A stretch of DNA of 32,407 nucleotides from Bacteroidales bacterium (GTDB lineage: Bacteria; Bacteroidota; Bacteroidia; Bacteroidales; JAIPAP01): assembly GCA_021740045.1 (NCBI GenBank), contig JAIPAP010000050.1:1-32407 (forward strand). Direction: 5' to 3'. Within the stretch, counting starts at the first letter, position 1, and the number at the start of each line of letters is the position of its first letter. The notes beneath the pieces were generated by a model, which made no database searches, had not been told where the DNA came from, and saw nothing but the letters and a program-made list of their open reading frames with translations. A program made the translations under genes and the position numbers. Positions 24,939 to 32,407 of the stretch are shown here, in pieces.

Positions 24939-26066
24939 TTATTTATCAAAGCGGTTCAGGTCATCCTGACCCACCACATTAATGAAATCGTTTTTCTTTT
25001 CCCGGATAAAAGCAAATTCTTCAAGGCTATCGGGTTTCTTACCATTTTTATTCATTTTCATGATATTGCGTACTTTATCGATTTCGATAGCCATTAAATT
25101 GGACTCATCATGATCATAAGAGTACCACATCATTTTTTTGATCACATCGGCTTTTTGATAAACCGCATTGCCTTTCTTGGTTTGAAGTTTTGTTTCACTA
25201 TTGGGAAATTCTTTTAACATATCGGCATAAACCGGATATTCATAATTTAAGCAACATTTAAGCTTTCCACATTGCCCGGCCAGCTTTTGGGGATTAAGGG
25301 TTAATTGCTGGGTGCGGGCTGCATTGGTGGTAACCGAATGAAAATCGGTGATCCACGTGGCACAACATAATTCGCGGCCACAAGATCCTATCCCTCCTAG
25401 CCTTCCGGCTTCCTGCCTTACTCCAATCTGCCGCATTTCGATTCTCACTTTGAACTTCTCGGCCAAAATTTTTATCAATTGCCTGAAATCCACCCGGTCT
25501 TCGGCAGTGTAATAGAAAATTGCTTTAGTGTTATCGCCCTGATACTCCACATCGTTGATCTTCATTTGCAAGTCAAGTTCAGCCGCTATTTTCCGGGCCT
25601 TGATCATGGTATTGTCTTCCTTTTCAACAGCGCTGATCCACTTTTCAATATCGGTTAAACGGGCTTTACGGTATATCTTCTTAATTTCTTCCGAGGCCGG
25701 GTTTTCTCCTTTCTTTCGCATTTGCAACCGAACGGCTTCCCCCATAAGGCTTACAATGCCAATGTCATGACCGGGCGAAGCTTCAACGGCAACAATGTCG
25801 CCCACATTCAGGTTCATATCCGGCAAAAACCTGAAAAAGTCTTTGCGGCTATTTTTGAACCTCACCTCAATACAATCAAAAACCTCATTTTTATCGGGTA
25901 ATACAATATCTTCCAGCCAGTTAAAAGAATCGAGCTTACTGCATCCATGCCTGTATATATCCTGTTTTTTATCAAATAAATTTGGTATATGGCAGCATCC
26001 CCGGGCTAAGAAAGAGCGATGCCTTGAAGGATTCTTGTTATCTGTATTATTGTTGTTGTCCTGCAT
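24939..26066 (-). CDS. ricT: RicT/YaaT-like PSP1-domain protein
   Basis: A 375-residue PSP1 C-terminal-domain protein. In Bacillus subtilis the homologue works with RicA and RicF in a complex that carries Fe-S clusters and affects RNase Y activity; its role in Bacteroidota is less clear. The signature cysteines are intact: C229-GRELC234-C235 (GIGSCGRELCCATW) and C266-GKLKC271-C272. A further N-terminal set (C24, C25, C42) precedes the core. Those may join metal binding but are not needed for the family call. It lies 88 bp after holB and 87 bp before gldH on the same strand. Confidence 0.88.
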   Translation of the reverse strand: MQDNNNNTDNKNPSRHRSFLARGCCHIPNLFDKKQDIYRHGCSKLDSFNWLEDIVLPDKNEVFDCIEVRFKNSRKDFFRFLPDMNLNVGDIVAVEASPGHDIGIVSLMGEAVRLQMRKKGENPASEEIKKIYRKARLTDIEKWISAVEKEDNTMIKARKIAAELDLQMKINDVEYQGDNTKAIFYYTAEDRVDFRQLIKILAEKFKVRIEMRQIGVRQEAGRLGGIGSCGRELCCATWITDFHSVTTNAARTQQLTLNPQKLAGQCGKLKCCLNYEYPVYADMLKEFPNSETKLQTKKGNAVYQKADVIKKMMWYSYDHDESNLMAIEIDKVRNIMKMNKNGKKPDSLEEFAFIREKKNDFINVVGQDDLNRFDK

Positions 26067-26154
26067 AAGTGCATTTTATTTTAATGCATGTGCTTTCGAT
26101 ACTTTTTCCTTAACGTTTGGCTAAGGATATTCATATATTAAAAGCCATCATATT

Positions 26155-27306
26155 TTAAGTAGTTATCTGCTTTGGTTTCATCGCCATGATCTTATTGGCC
26201 CTTATGGAGGCATCCATAAAAAGCACTGAAGCGTTCCCATTCCGCTCGATATGGTATGAAACTTCATTGAACAAATCGGCAAATTCTGCCGCATTTCCGC
26301 TATGGATAAAATTGGAGAACTTTTGTAAAAATTGTAATTCCTCCCCATCCATGCGGATCAACTCATGTTTTCCATAGTGATTTAATAATGAATGCCGCAC
26401 AATCTTCAATCCGTAATTTAAAAAGCTTTTCTGTTTCTCGCGGCCGATCTTTGAGATTTTCGACACAAAATTATAAAGGGCTTTGTAATCACCTTTGTAG
26501 CATAGACGCATCCATTCTCTGAACGTGGTAAAATTGAAATCGTCAACACCGGTAGTTGAAGCCATTTCAATGGCTTCCTTCAGATTCCCGTTGGCGAGGT
26601 TGATCATTTTATTGCGTTCGTTACCTTCTTTACCAAATTGCTGTTGAAGGTATCCCGCTACCGCTTCATCGGAATACTTGGGTATCTTCACGATTTGAGT
26701 GCGCGATATAATAGTGTTGATGATCTGTTCATGATTTTCAGCTACCAGGATGAACAGGGTGCGATCCGGTGGCTCTTCCAGTATCTTAAGCAGTTTGGGA
26801 GCTGCCGAATGAAACAGGCGTTCCACCATCCAAATGATCATCACTTTGTAATCCGATTCATAGGATTTATAGTTTAAGGTATGGATTATGTTATTGCAGT
26901 CGTCGGCATTGATGATGCCCTGTTTCTTTTCAATACCAATAGCTTCGTACCACTGCATCAGGCTGGGATGATAATGGGTGTTGGCAAGCGTTTGGCGCCA
27001 TTCCGTAAGAAACTGCTCACTGGTGGGCTTTTTATCCACCTTTTGGGTTACCGCCACCGGGTAAACGAAATGAAGATCGGGGTGGATTAACTTATTGTAT
27101 TTAACACATGAAGGACAATACCCGCAAGCATCATCATCAGTTCGGTTGTGACAATTAATGTATTGGGCATACGCAATAGCCAAGGCGAGTTTGCCCGAGC
27201 CCTCAGGTCCCAATAACATCTGGGCATGGCTAATACGTTCATCGTTTACGGTACCGATCAGTTGTTGTTTAATCTTCTGCTGACCGGGTATATCACTGAA
27301 TAACAT
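26155..27306 (-). CDS. holB: DNA polymerase III subunit delta'
   Basis: A 383-residue clamp-loader subunit, AAA+ family. The N-terminal IPGQQKIKQQL and the P-loop G33-PEGSGK39 are clear. A zinc-finger set C52, C61, C64, C67 (CGYCPSC) is in the usual place. EEPPDRTLFILVAEN and IISRTQIVKIP mark the Walker B / sensor 1 region. Bacterial delta' usually lacks ATPase activity, but the P-loop here looks intact. It loads the beta clamp at primer ends as part of DnaX3-HolA-HolB. First gene of the conserved holB-ricT-gldH-PBP1A block; a TAnnTTTG box lies 38 bp upstream. Confidence 0.93.
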   Translation of the reverse strand: MLFSDIPGQQKIKQQLIGTVNDERISHAQMLLGPEGSGKLALAIAYAQYINCHNRTDDDACGYCPSCVKYNKLIHPDLHFVYPVAVTQKVDKKPTSEQFLTEWRQTLANTHYHPSLMQWYEAIGIEKKQGIINADDCNNIIHTLNYKSYESDYKVMIIWMVERLFHSAAPKLLKILEEPPDRTLFILVAENHEQIINTIISRTQIVKIPKYSDEAVAGYLQQQFGKEGNERNKMINLANGNLKEAIEMASTTGVDDFNFTTFREWMRLCYKGDYKALYNFVSKISKIGREKQKSFLNYGLKIVRHSLLNHYGKHELIRMDGEELQFLQKFSNFIHSGNAAEFADLFNEVSYHIERNGNASVLFMDASIRANKIMAMKPKQITT

Positions 27307-27343
27307 TTATTTATTTGCTTCTATTTACAGTTTCGACAATCTT

Positions 27344-27351
27344 CAAAAGTA
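27344..27351 (-). promoter_or_regulatory. Putative -7 box for holB
   Basis: TACTTTTG on the minus strand, 38 bp before the holB ATG. Confidence 0.42.
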
Positions 27352-27370
27352 ACCAATTTTCAGAATTTTT

Positions 27371-27410
27371 CCATTAGCATGCTGTAATTCAGCATAATTT
27401 CAAATAATGG
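27371..27410. repeat. Nested inverted repeat upstream of holB
   Basis: The outer arms CCATTA (27371-27376) and TAATGG (27405-27410) enclose an inner ATGCTG-TAATT-CAGCAT hairpin (27379-27395). It lies between the end of the nuclease-like gene and the holB promoter box. It could be an operator or a weak terminator; neither strand has a good T-run. Confidence 0.35.
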
Positions 27411-27448
27411 AATGTGGAATCGGTTCCGAAAAGTTAAACCGAAGATTG

Positions 27449-28081
27449 CTAAAACCGTCTTGGTTTAAAATCGCCAGGATTCATCACGGAAATATTATCT
27501 CCTGATTGGGTTAAAATAAGCAATCCATGATCTGCAGCAAGCTCATAGCTATCTTTTGGGATACTCATCCCAGCCATAGCTCCTATAATTTCCTTGCCGC
27601 TGTATTCCTTAAATAAAGGCTTGAATTTTGGTAATTTGCGATTAACAAAATCATTCACATCCTTGGGGTGTACCTTATATTTCACTTCAATAACTACAAT
27701 GGTTTCGCTGTTGTGGAGTACAATGTCATATTCACCCTGCAGATGTTTTGACCGCCTGGCAAGTTGGGAAACTTCATTATAACGGATGCCAAAAATAGAG
27801 TTTCTGCTTTCAAGACCTCTTCTGAAAAATTCCTCAGCTACATCCCTGCTGTTTTCCGAAACACCGCCATAGAGTTTTGCTAACCTGTCGATTTTTCGAT
27901 CGGTTTCCTGAAACTTCTTATCGGTCTCCTTAAATTGCCTATCAGTTTCTTTAAACTGCCTATCGGTTTCTTTAAACTTTTTATCGGTCTCCTGAAACAT
28001 TTGCCATACCTTATCGAAATTCAAAGGTTGCTCATAATTCTCCAGGGGTTCATTGGCTTGATGCTTATCTTTTTCACTCAT
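27449..28081 (-). CDS. PD-(D/E)XK nuclease-like protein with heptad-repeat coiled coil (DUF3782-like)
   Basis: A 210-residue protein in two parts. Residues about 25-65 are a coiled coil made of five near-identical seven-residue units (variants of F-[KQ]-E-T-D-[KR]-[KQ]). Residues about 75-210 look like a PD-(D/E)XK nuclease fold: a helix with AEEFFRRGLE, then GEYDIVLHNSETIVVIEVKYK, giving D and E-x-K in the standard spacing. The family is widespread and usually of unknown function; related proteins occur next to phage or mobile genes. There is no signal peptide. It stands alone between frdB and holB, and does not look like part of either operon. The coiled coil is encoded by a 21-bp DNA repeat, so its length may vary between strains. 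Confidence 0.75.
   Translation of the reverse strand: MSEKDKHQANEPLENYEQPLNFDKVWQMFQETDKKFKETDRQFKETDRQFKETDKKFQETDRKIDRLAKLYGGVSENSRDVAEEFFRRGLESRNSIFGIRYNEVSQLARRSKHLQGEYDIVLHNSETIVVIEVKYKVHPKDVNDFVNRKLPKFKPLFKEYSGKEIIGAMAGMSIPKDSYELAADHGLLILTQSGDNISVMNPGDFKPRRF
27899..28003 (-). repeat. In-frame 21-bp tandem repeat, five units
   Basis: Five consecutive 21-bp units (27899, 27920, 27941, 27962 and 27983 are the unit starts on +), each beginning ATC[AG]GT[TC]TC. The units differ at a few positions and encode the heptads of the coiled coil. There are no spacers, so this is not a CRISPR array. Confidence 0.9.
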
Positions 28082-28335
28082 GATGAATGATTTATTACTA
28101 TAACTCCTTCAAAAATGCTAATATTATTTACACCGGATTTCTTTTCCCTGTATGTTGGGGTGTAATCATCAACGATTTCAATAAGGGTTTCAAACCATAT
28201 ATAGAAGCTTTCTTACCCTATGAAAATGTGGATAAGCAAGTTACTGAATGTTTCTTCTCAATTTGTTTCGATATGGCAAATTTTCCAATACGCTATCGGG
28301 GCCTTTTCTGAATCAGTTTGGTCTTAAAACTGTAA

Positions 28336-29088
28336 TTACTTCTTCCCCGACTTCAGCTTTGCGCCAAAAAATTGTGCGTTCATCCTAGCAATATTACCTA
28401 CCGAGATCTCTTTAGGGCATTCAGCCTCGCAGGAATAATTGTTACTGCAATTGCCAAAGCCTTCAAGGTCCATTTGATTGACCATTTCCAGAACCCTTTC
28501 CTCGGCCTCTGGCTGTCCTTGTGGCAACAGTGCAAGATGGCTTATTTTGGCCCCCACAAAGAGCATAGCCGAGGCATTGGGGCAAGCGGCCACACAGGCG
28601 CCACAACCTATACAAGTTGCGGCGTCAAAAGCCATATCGGCATTTTCTTTTCGCACGGGCATATTGTTGGCTTCCGGGGCCGAACCGGCATTAATGGAGA
28701 TATAACCACCGGAAACCATAATGCGGTCAAATGCACTGCGGTCGACCATCAGGTCTTTGATAACCGGAAAAGCTTTTGCCCGCCAAGGCTCAACGGTAAT
28801 AGTATCTCCATCTTTAAAGGAGCGCATATGGAGCTGGCAAGTAGCCGAACCTTTTTGGGGACCATGGGCACGGCCGTTGATATAAAGACCGCAGGTACCG
28901 CAAATTCCCTCACGGCAATCGTGATCGAATACAACCGGATCATCGTCTTTTTGGATCAAATCCTGGTTGAGCTCGTCCAGCATTTCGAGGAACGAGCTGT
29001 CCGGCGAGACATCATCAAGTTGATATTTGACAAACTTTCCTTTAGCGGTGGCGTTTTCCTGACGCCATATTTTAAGCTTTATCTTCAT
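28336..29088 (-). CDS. frdB: Succinate dehydrogenase / fumarate reductase iron-sulfur subunit
   Basis: A 250-residue subunit that passes electrons between the flavin of the A subunit and the cytochrome b. Cysteines for all three clusters are in place: C58, C63, C66, C84 for [2Fe-2S] ([11 protein letters not shown]), and C159-x2-C162-x2-C165-x3-C169 plus C214, C220, C224 ([16 protein letters not shown]) for the [4Fe-4S] and [3Fe-4S] centres. The length and motif spacing are those of the Bacteroides-type frdB. Last gene of frdC-frdA-frdB, 47 bp after frdA. Sequence alone does not tell which direction the enzyme prefers. Confidence 0.95.
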   Translation of the reverse strand: MKIKLKIWRQENATAKGKFVKYQLDDVSPDSSFLEMLDELNQDLIQKDDDPVVFDHDCREGICGTCGLYINGRAHGPQKGSATCQLHMRSFKDGDTITVEPWRAKAFPVIKDLMVDRSAFDRIMVSGGYISINAGSAPEANNMPVRKENADMAFDAATCIGCGACVAACPNASAMLFVGAKISHLALLPQGQPEAEERVLEMVNQMDLEGFGNCSNNYSCEAECPKEISVGNIARMNAQFFGAKLKSGKK

Positions 29089-29135
29089 ATCTTTAGGTTT
29101 CTTTGGTCATTCTCAACTAGTTTTTATACGGGTAA

Positions 29136-31073
29136 TTACTTATAACTACGCGTTTTCCTTTCGGTTACCTCGTAAACAATGTCTTCCTTGTGCATTTCAG
29201 GCTTCTGATCATCACCCTTGTATTCCCAGGCACCAACAAAGGAATATTCATCATCCCTGCGAAGCGCTTCGCCTTCTTCCGTTTGATACTCCTGGCGGAA
29301 ATGTCCACCGCACGATTCCTCACGCTGAAGAGCATCACGGGCGATCAATTCGCCCAGCTCAAGAAAATCGGCCACCCAGCCGGCTTTCATCAACTCAGGA
29401 TTAACACCGTGTTGATGACCAGGAATTTTTACATCGTTCCAGAACTCTTTCCTTAGCTCAGGTAACATTTTAAGAGCTTCTTCGAGTGATTCTTTCGTCC
29501 TCGACATTCCAACATGATCCCACATAATGTGGCCCAAGCGCTTATGAATGGCATCAACCGTTTGACTACCCTTAATATTCATTAACTTCTCAAGGCGTTC
29601 ATTGATTTGTTCTTCAACCTCATCGAATTCTTTTTCTTTGGTTGTCAACCGTGGTGTATGAAGTTCATCCGACAGATAATTGCTAAGGGTATAAGGCAAT
29701 ACAAAGTAACCGTCGGCCAAGCCCTGCATCAAGGCTGAAGCGCCAAGGCGGTTAGCCCCGTGATCGGAGAAGTTTACCTCGCCTACTGCAAACAAACCCG
29801 GAACGGTGGTTTGCAGGTGATAATCAACCCAGAGCCCGCCCATGGTGTAGTGTGTAGCAGGGAAAATCTTCATGGGAACTTCATAAGGGTTCTCATCATT
29901 GATCTTTTTATAAATCTCGAAGAGGTTACCATATTTAGCCTCTACGGCTTCTTTTCCCATCCGGTTGATGGCATCCCTGAAATCGAGGTATACGGCCTGT
30001 CCGGTACCTACTCCAAATCCATTATCGCATCGTTCTTTTGCCGCCCTGGAAGCCACATCACGTGGCACTAAGTTACCAAAAGCCGGATATCTTCGTTCGA
30101 GGTAATAATCACGTTCTTCTTCACCAAGATCATTGGGTGAAATTTCCCCCTTACGTAATTTTTCGGCATCTTCCTTTTTCTTCGGAACCCAGATGCGGCC
30201 GTCATTGCGAAGACTTTCACTCATCAAGGTAAGCTTCGACTGGTGCTCTCCTTTCACCGGCATGCAAGTGGGATGGATTTGAACGAAAGCCGGATTGGCA
30301 AAATAAGCCCCCTTCTTGTATGCTTTCCAGGCCGGGGAACCATTGGCCCCCATGGCATAAGTGGAAAGGAAATAAACATTTCCGTAGCCACCTGTGGCAA
30401 GCACAACGGCATGTGCTGTATGCCGTTCAATTTCACCGGTAATCAGGTTACGGGTAATGATACCCCTGGCTTTGCCTTGGTGCAGAACAATATCGAGCAT
30501 GTCGCGACGGGCATAAACCTTCACTTTACCTTGATGAACCTGGCGGTTTAACGAACCATAGGCCCCCAATAACAACTGCTGGCCGGTTTGTCCCTTGGCA
30601 TAAAAGGTACGGGAAACCTGGGCGCCACCAAAGGAACGGTTATCGAGCAAGCCACCGTACTCACGGGCAAACGGTACACCCTGGGCCACAGCCTGGTCAA
30701 TAATGTTGCTGCTCACTTCGGCAAGCCTGTATACGTTTGCTTCGCGCGAACGGTAGTCGCCTCCCTTGATGGTATCGTAAAACAGGCGGTAAATGCTGTC
30801 ACCGTCATTGGGATAGTTTTTGGTCGCATTAATACCTCCCTGGGCAGCTATGCTATGTGCCCGGCGGGGACTATCCTGATAACAGAATACTTTTACATTA
30901 TAGCCTAATTCAGCAAGGCTGGCTGCTGCCGAAGCACCTCCTAATCCCGTGCCGACAACAATAATATCCAGCTTACGCTTATTGGCCGGATTGACCAGTT
31001 TACAGGTATTCCTAAATCGGGTCCATTTTTTGGCTAAGGGTCCTTCGGGTATTTTTGCATCTAGTTTCGTCAT
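29136..31073 (-). CDS. frdA: Succinate dehydrogenase / fumarate reductase flavoprotein subunit
   Basis: A 645-residue catalytic subunit that interconverts succinate and fumarate. The FAD-binding [17 protein letters not shown] is near the N-terminus. H73 in [14 protein letters not shown] is the histidine that covalently holds FAD. Active-site signatures [29 protein letters not shown] and MSRTKESL follow in the usual order. It lies 40 bp after frdC and 47 bp before frdB. It works at the cytoplasmic face of the inner membrane, coupled to menaquinone through the cytochrome b. Confidence 0.96.
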   Translation of the reverse strand: MTKLDAKIPEGPLAKKWTRFRNTCKLVNPANKRKLDIIVVGTGLGGASAAASLAELGYNVKVFCYQDSPRRAHSIAAQGGINATKNYPNDGDSIYRLFYDTIKGGDYRSREANVYRLAEVSSNIIDQAVAQGVPFAREYGGLLDNRSFGGAQVSRTFYAKGQTGQQLLLGAYGSLNRQVHQGKVKVYARRDMLDIVLHQGKARGIITRNLITGEIERHTAHAVVLATGGYGNVYFLSTYAMGANGSPAWKAYKKGAYFANPAFVQIHPTCMPVKGEHQSKLTLMSESLRNDGRIWVPKKKEDAEKLRKGEISPNDLGEEERDYYLERRYPAFGNLVPRDVASRAAKERCDNGFGVGTGQAVYLDFRDAINRMGKEAVEAKYGNLFEIYKKINDENPYEVPMKIFPATHYTMGGLWVDYHLQTTVPGLFAVGEVNFSDHGANRLGASALMQGLADGYFVLPYTLSNYLSDELHTPRLTTKEKEFDEVEEQINERLEKLMNIKGSQTVDAIHKRLGHIMWDHVGMSRTKESLEEALKMLPELRKEFWNDVKIPGHQHGVNPELMKAGWVADFLELGELIARDALQREESCGGHFRQEYQTEEGEALRRDDEYSFVGAWEYKGDDQKPEMHKEDIVYEVTERKTRSYK

Positions 31074-31113
31074 AATCCTATATTTTCAATATATAGCTTG
31101 AAGCTGATTATCA

Positions 31114-31779
31114 TTATTCATAAAAAAATAAAAAGTAAATGGGAATGATAGCAAAACCTATGGAGATCACCAGTGAATAGATCGTTCCTATCACTTTGAT
31201 CACCGGGGTGTATTTACTGTGATTTGCCCCAATGGTTTGAAAAAACGACTGAAAGGCATGATTAAGATGCACTGCCAAAAACACAAAGGCCACCAGGTAT
31301 ATTACCGAATATAAAGGATCCCGAAATAACATGATAGCCTGATTGTAAAAATCATGTTCATCGCTCATCACATTGGAGGGTTCCAATAAACCCAACCTGA
31401 TGAAATAAAAGTTGATCAGGTGGATGATCAGGAAGATTAAAACCACTATGCCGGTGTGGAACATATACTTCGACATCCAGTAGGTGTATGCCTTGTTCGA
31501 CACACTGTATCGATTTGGGCGTGCCATCCAGTTCTGGATTTTTAACACGATCCCTATTATGATGTGAATAATAAATGCTGCAAACAACACCGGTTCCACA
31601 ATCTTGATCACCGGGTTGGTGCGCATAAACTCGGCTGCCTCCCTGAATGTTTCCCCTCCGTCAGGCACCAGCATCGTGAGATTGACGCCCAAGTGAACGA
31701 CAAGAAAAGTTATGAGAAAAAGACCAGCCAAACCGGTGATGATCTTCTTGCTAATTGATCGTATGGCTAAGTTGCTCAT
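31114..31779 (-). CDS. frdC: Succinate dehydrogenase / fumarate reductase cytochrome b subunit
   Basis: A 221-residue membrane anchor with five hydrophobic helices, the fused single-subunit (type B) form as in Wolinella and Bacteroides. H29 (VVHLGVN), H72 (FIIHIIIG), H120 (LIIHLINF) and H171 or H174 (AVHLNHAF) are in the right helices to bind two hemes. It exchanges electrons with menaquinone and anchors FrdAB. First gene of the minus-strand operon. The gene starting at 32127 on the other strand is a clear paralogue. Confidence 0.94.
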   Translation of the reverse strand: MSNLAIRSISKKIITGLAGLFLITFLVVHLGVNLTMLVPDGGETFREAAEFMRTNPVIKIVEPVLFAAFIIHIIIGIVLKIQNWMARPNRYSVSNKAYTYWMSKYMFHTGIVVLIFLIIHLINFYFIRLGLLEPSNVMSDEHDFYNQAIMLFRDPLYSVIYLVAFVFLAVHLNHAFQSFFQTIGANHSKYTPVIKVIGTIYSLVISIGFAIIPIYFLFFYE

Positions 31780-31842
31780 AATTCTATTTGGTTACGTTTA
31801 TCTTTATATCTTATGAGTAAATCCAGTTCTAAAGCTTATATG

Positions 31843-31850
31843 CAAAAATA
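31843..31850 (-). promoter_or_regulatory. Putative -7 box for frdCAB
   Basis: TATTTTTG on the minus strand, about 64 bp before the frdC ATG. Confidence 0.35.
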
Positions 31851-32085
31851 GAGATTTAATCGCATATTTCAACCCATGGCTTCAAGTTGTTTATAAAATT
31901 GATATTCAATAATTTATGTGTTCGATGCGGATTTTTTATATGCTGATTATCAGTAATATATACTTTTTTATATATTATTGAGATGCAATATAAATAAGGG
32001 TTATAGCCGTGACACGGATTTAATTAAAATCCATATGAATTGCTATACTTTGTGTTAAAACCATTTTTTACTTTCATTAATTTTA

Positions 32086-32093
32086 TAAATTTG
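32086..32093 (+). promoter_or_regulatory. Putative -7 box for the second cytochrome b gene
   Basis: TAAATTTG matches TAnnTTTG, 33 bp before the ATG at 32127. Confidence 0.4.
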
Positions 32094-32126
32094 TTCAAAA
32101 TGGTTTAATCTTAATGCTATAAACTT

Positions 32127-32407
32127 ATGAGCAATTTCTTTTCTTCATCAATCGGGAAAAAATTCATTATGAGTATCACGGGAATTTTTCTGATGCTCTT
32201 TTTAATTGTCCACCTTACCATTAATTCCATGATCGTCTTCGATGACACAGGCGCCCTGTTCAATAGGGCGGCTCATTTTATGGCCTCCGATCCTATCATT
32301 GGAATTGTGGAACCTATTCTGGCAATCGGGGTGATTGCCCATATTGTGTTTGCATCCATTATCACTCTTGAAAATCAATTTAAACGCGAAGTGAATTATT
32401 CGGGCTT
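32127..32407 (+). CDS. Second succinate dehydrogenase / fumarate reductase cytochrome b subunit (5' part)
   Basis: The first 93 residues of a gene that runs off the window. It lines up without gaps with the N-terminus of FrdC on the opposite strand: both start MSN, share the IGKK/ISKK segment, H29 in a V-H-L motif, DPIIGIVEP/NPVIKIVEP and H72. The heme histidines H29 and H72 are therefore at the same residue numbers. The rest presumably forms a second CAB operon to the right. The divergence in sequence is large, so this is an old paralogue or a separately acquired copy rather than a recent duplication. Confidence 0.88.
   Translation, partial: MSNFFSSSIGKKFIMSITGIFLMLFLIVHLTINSMIVFDDTGALFNRAAHFMASDPIIGIVEPILAIGVIAHIVFASIITLENQFKREVNYSG

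Larger units (their letters stand above)
31780..32126. promoter_or_regulatory. 347-bp AT-rich divergent control region between two cytochrome b genes
   Basis: There is no gene in this stretch. It holds two putative -7 boxes (separate entries) and three inverted repeats: CTGAT-T-ATCAG (31943-31953), TAATATATA-CTTTTT-TATATATTA (31954-31977) and GGATTT-AATTA-AAATCC (32016-32032). They could be binding sites for a regulator that switches between the two operons, for example in response to oxygen. This is inferred from position only. Confidence 0.5.

Noticed and set aside
26108-26126. Hairpin CCTTA...TAAGG between holB and ricT as terminator
   Set aside because: In the direction of transcription it is followed by A-runs, not T-runs, and the genes are in a conserved operon-like order.
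27899-28003. CRISPR-like regular repeat
   Set aside because: The units are contiguous without spacers and encode coiled-coil heptads in frame.
28087-28311. 74-residue plus-strand open frame between the nuclease-like gene and frdB
   Set aside because: No recognisable motif, no promoter box and odd composition. It is just possible but unsupported.
28372-29145. 257-residue open frame antisense to frdB
   Set aside because: frdB on the other strand has all cluster cysteines. This is a mirror frame caused by codon bias.

Overview
The window reads as chromosomal DNA of a member of the Bacteroidota, probably Bacteroidales/Marinilabiliales-like. Five things point there: a fused MurF-alanine racemase, the neighbourhood holB - ricT(PSP1) - gldH - PBP1A, a FrdCAB-type succinate/fumarate complex with one large cytochrome b subunit, start sites without clear Shine-Dalgarno sequences, and TAnnTTTG boxes (the phylum's -7 promoter element) in front of several genes. 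The genus cannot be named from this sequence alone.

Layout. 1-2633 (-) is the N-terminal 877 residues of a secreted M14 metallocarboxypeptidase with several C-terminal beta domains, cut by the window edge. 2812-4980 (+) is RNase R, followed by a gene-free stretch (4981-5373) holding REP-like palindromic repeats. 5374-7090 (-) is a two-gene operon: a GAF-like/nucleotidyltransferase protein and a calcineurin-like phosphoesterase. 7288-10998 (+) is pdxA plus murF-alr, linking PLP synthesis to a PLP-dependent racemase.

11113-21809 looks like a surface-glycan region. On + there is a DPM1-like GT2 overlapping a polytopic GT-C-like protein, then a GH16-like lipoprotein. On - there is a compact five-gene operon: membrane-anchored GT2, toroid lyase-like protein, sulfotransferase, AglD-type flippase-like protein and a second GT-C-like protein. 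Each arm pairs a polyprenyl-phosphate-sugar-type GT2 with a polytopic GT-C-like protein. The sulfotransferase suggests that the product is sulfated. This is the best candidate for an undescribed system here.

21977-27306 (-) is the conserved block holB, ricT, gldH and PBP1A (DNA replication, Fe-S/RNA-related factor, gliding/T9SS lipoprotein, peptidoglycan synthase). 27449-28081 (-) is a PD-(D/E)XK-like protein with an in-frame 21-bp tandem repeat. 28336-31779 (-) is frdC-frdA-frdB. At the right edge (32127 onward, +) a second, paralogous cytochrome b gene starts divergently, so two succinate dehydrogenase/fumarate reductase operons probably sit back to back around a 347-bp AT-rich control region.

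All calls are from reading the sequence and the translations; no database search was run. No rRNA, tRNA, CRISPR array or complete insertion sequence was recognised.
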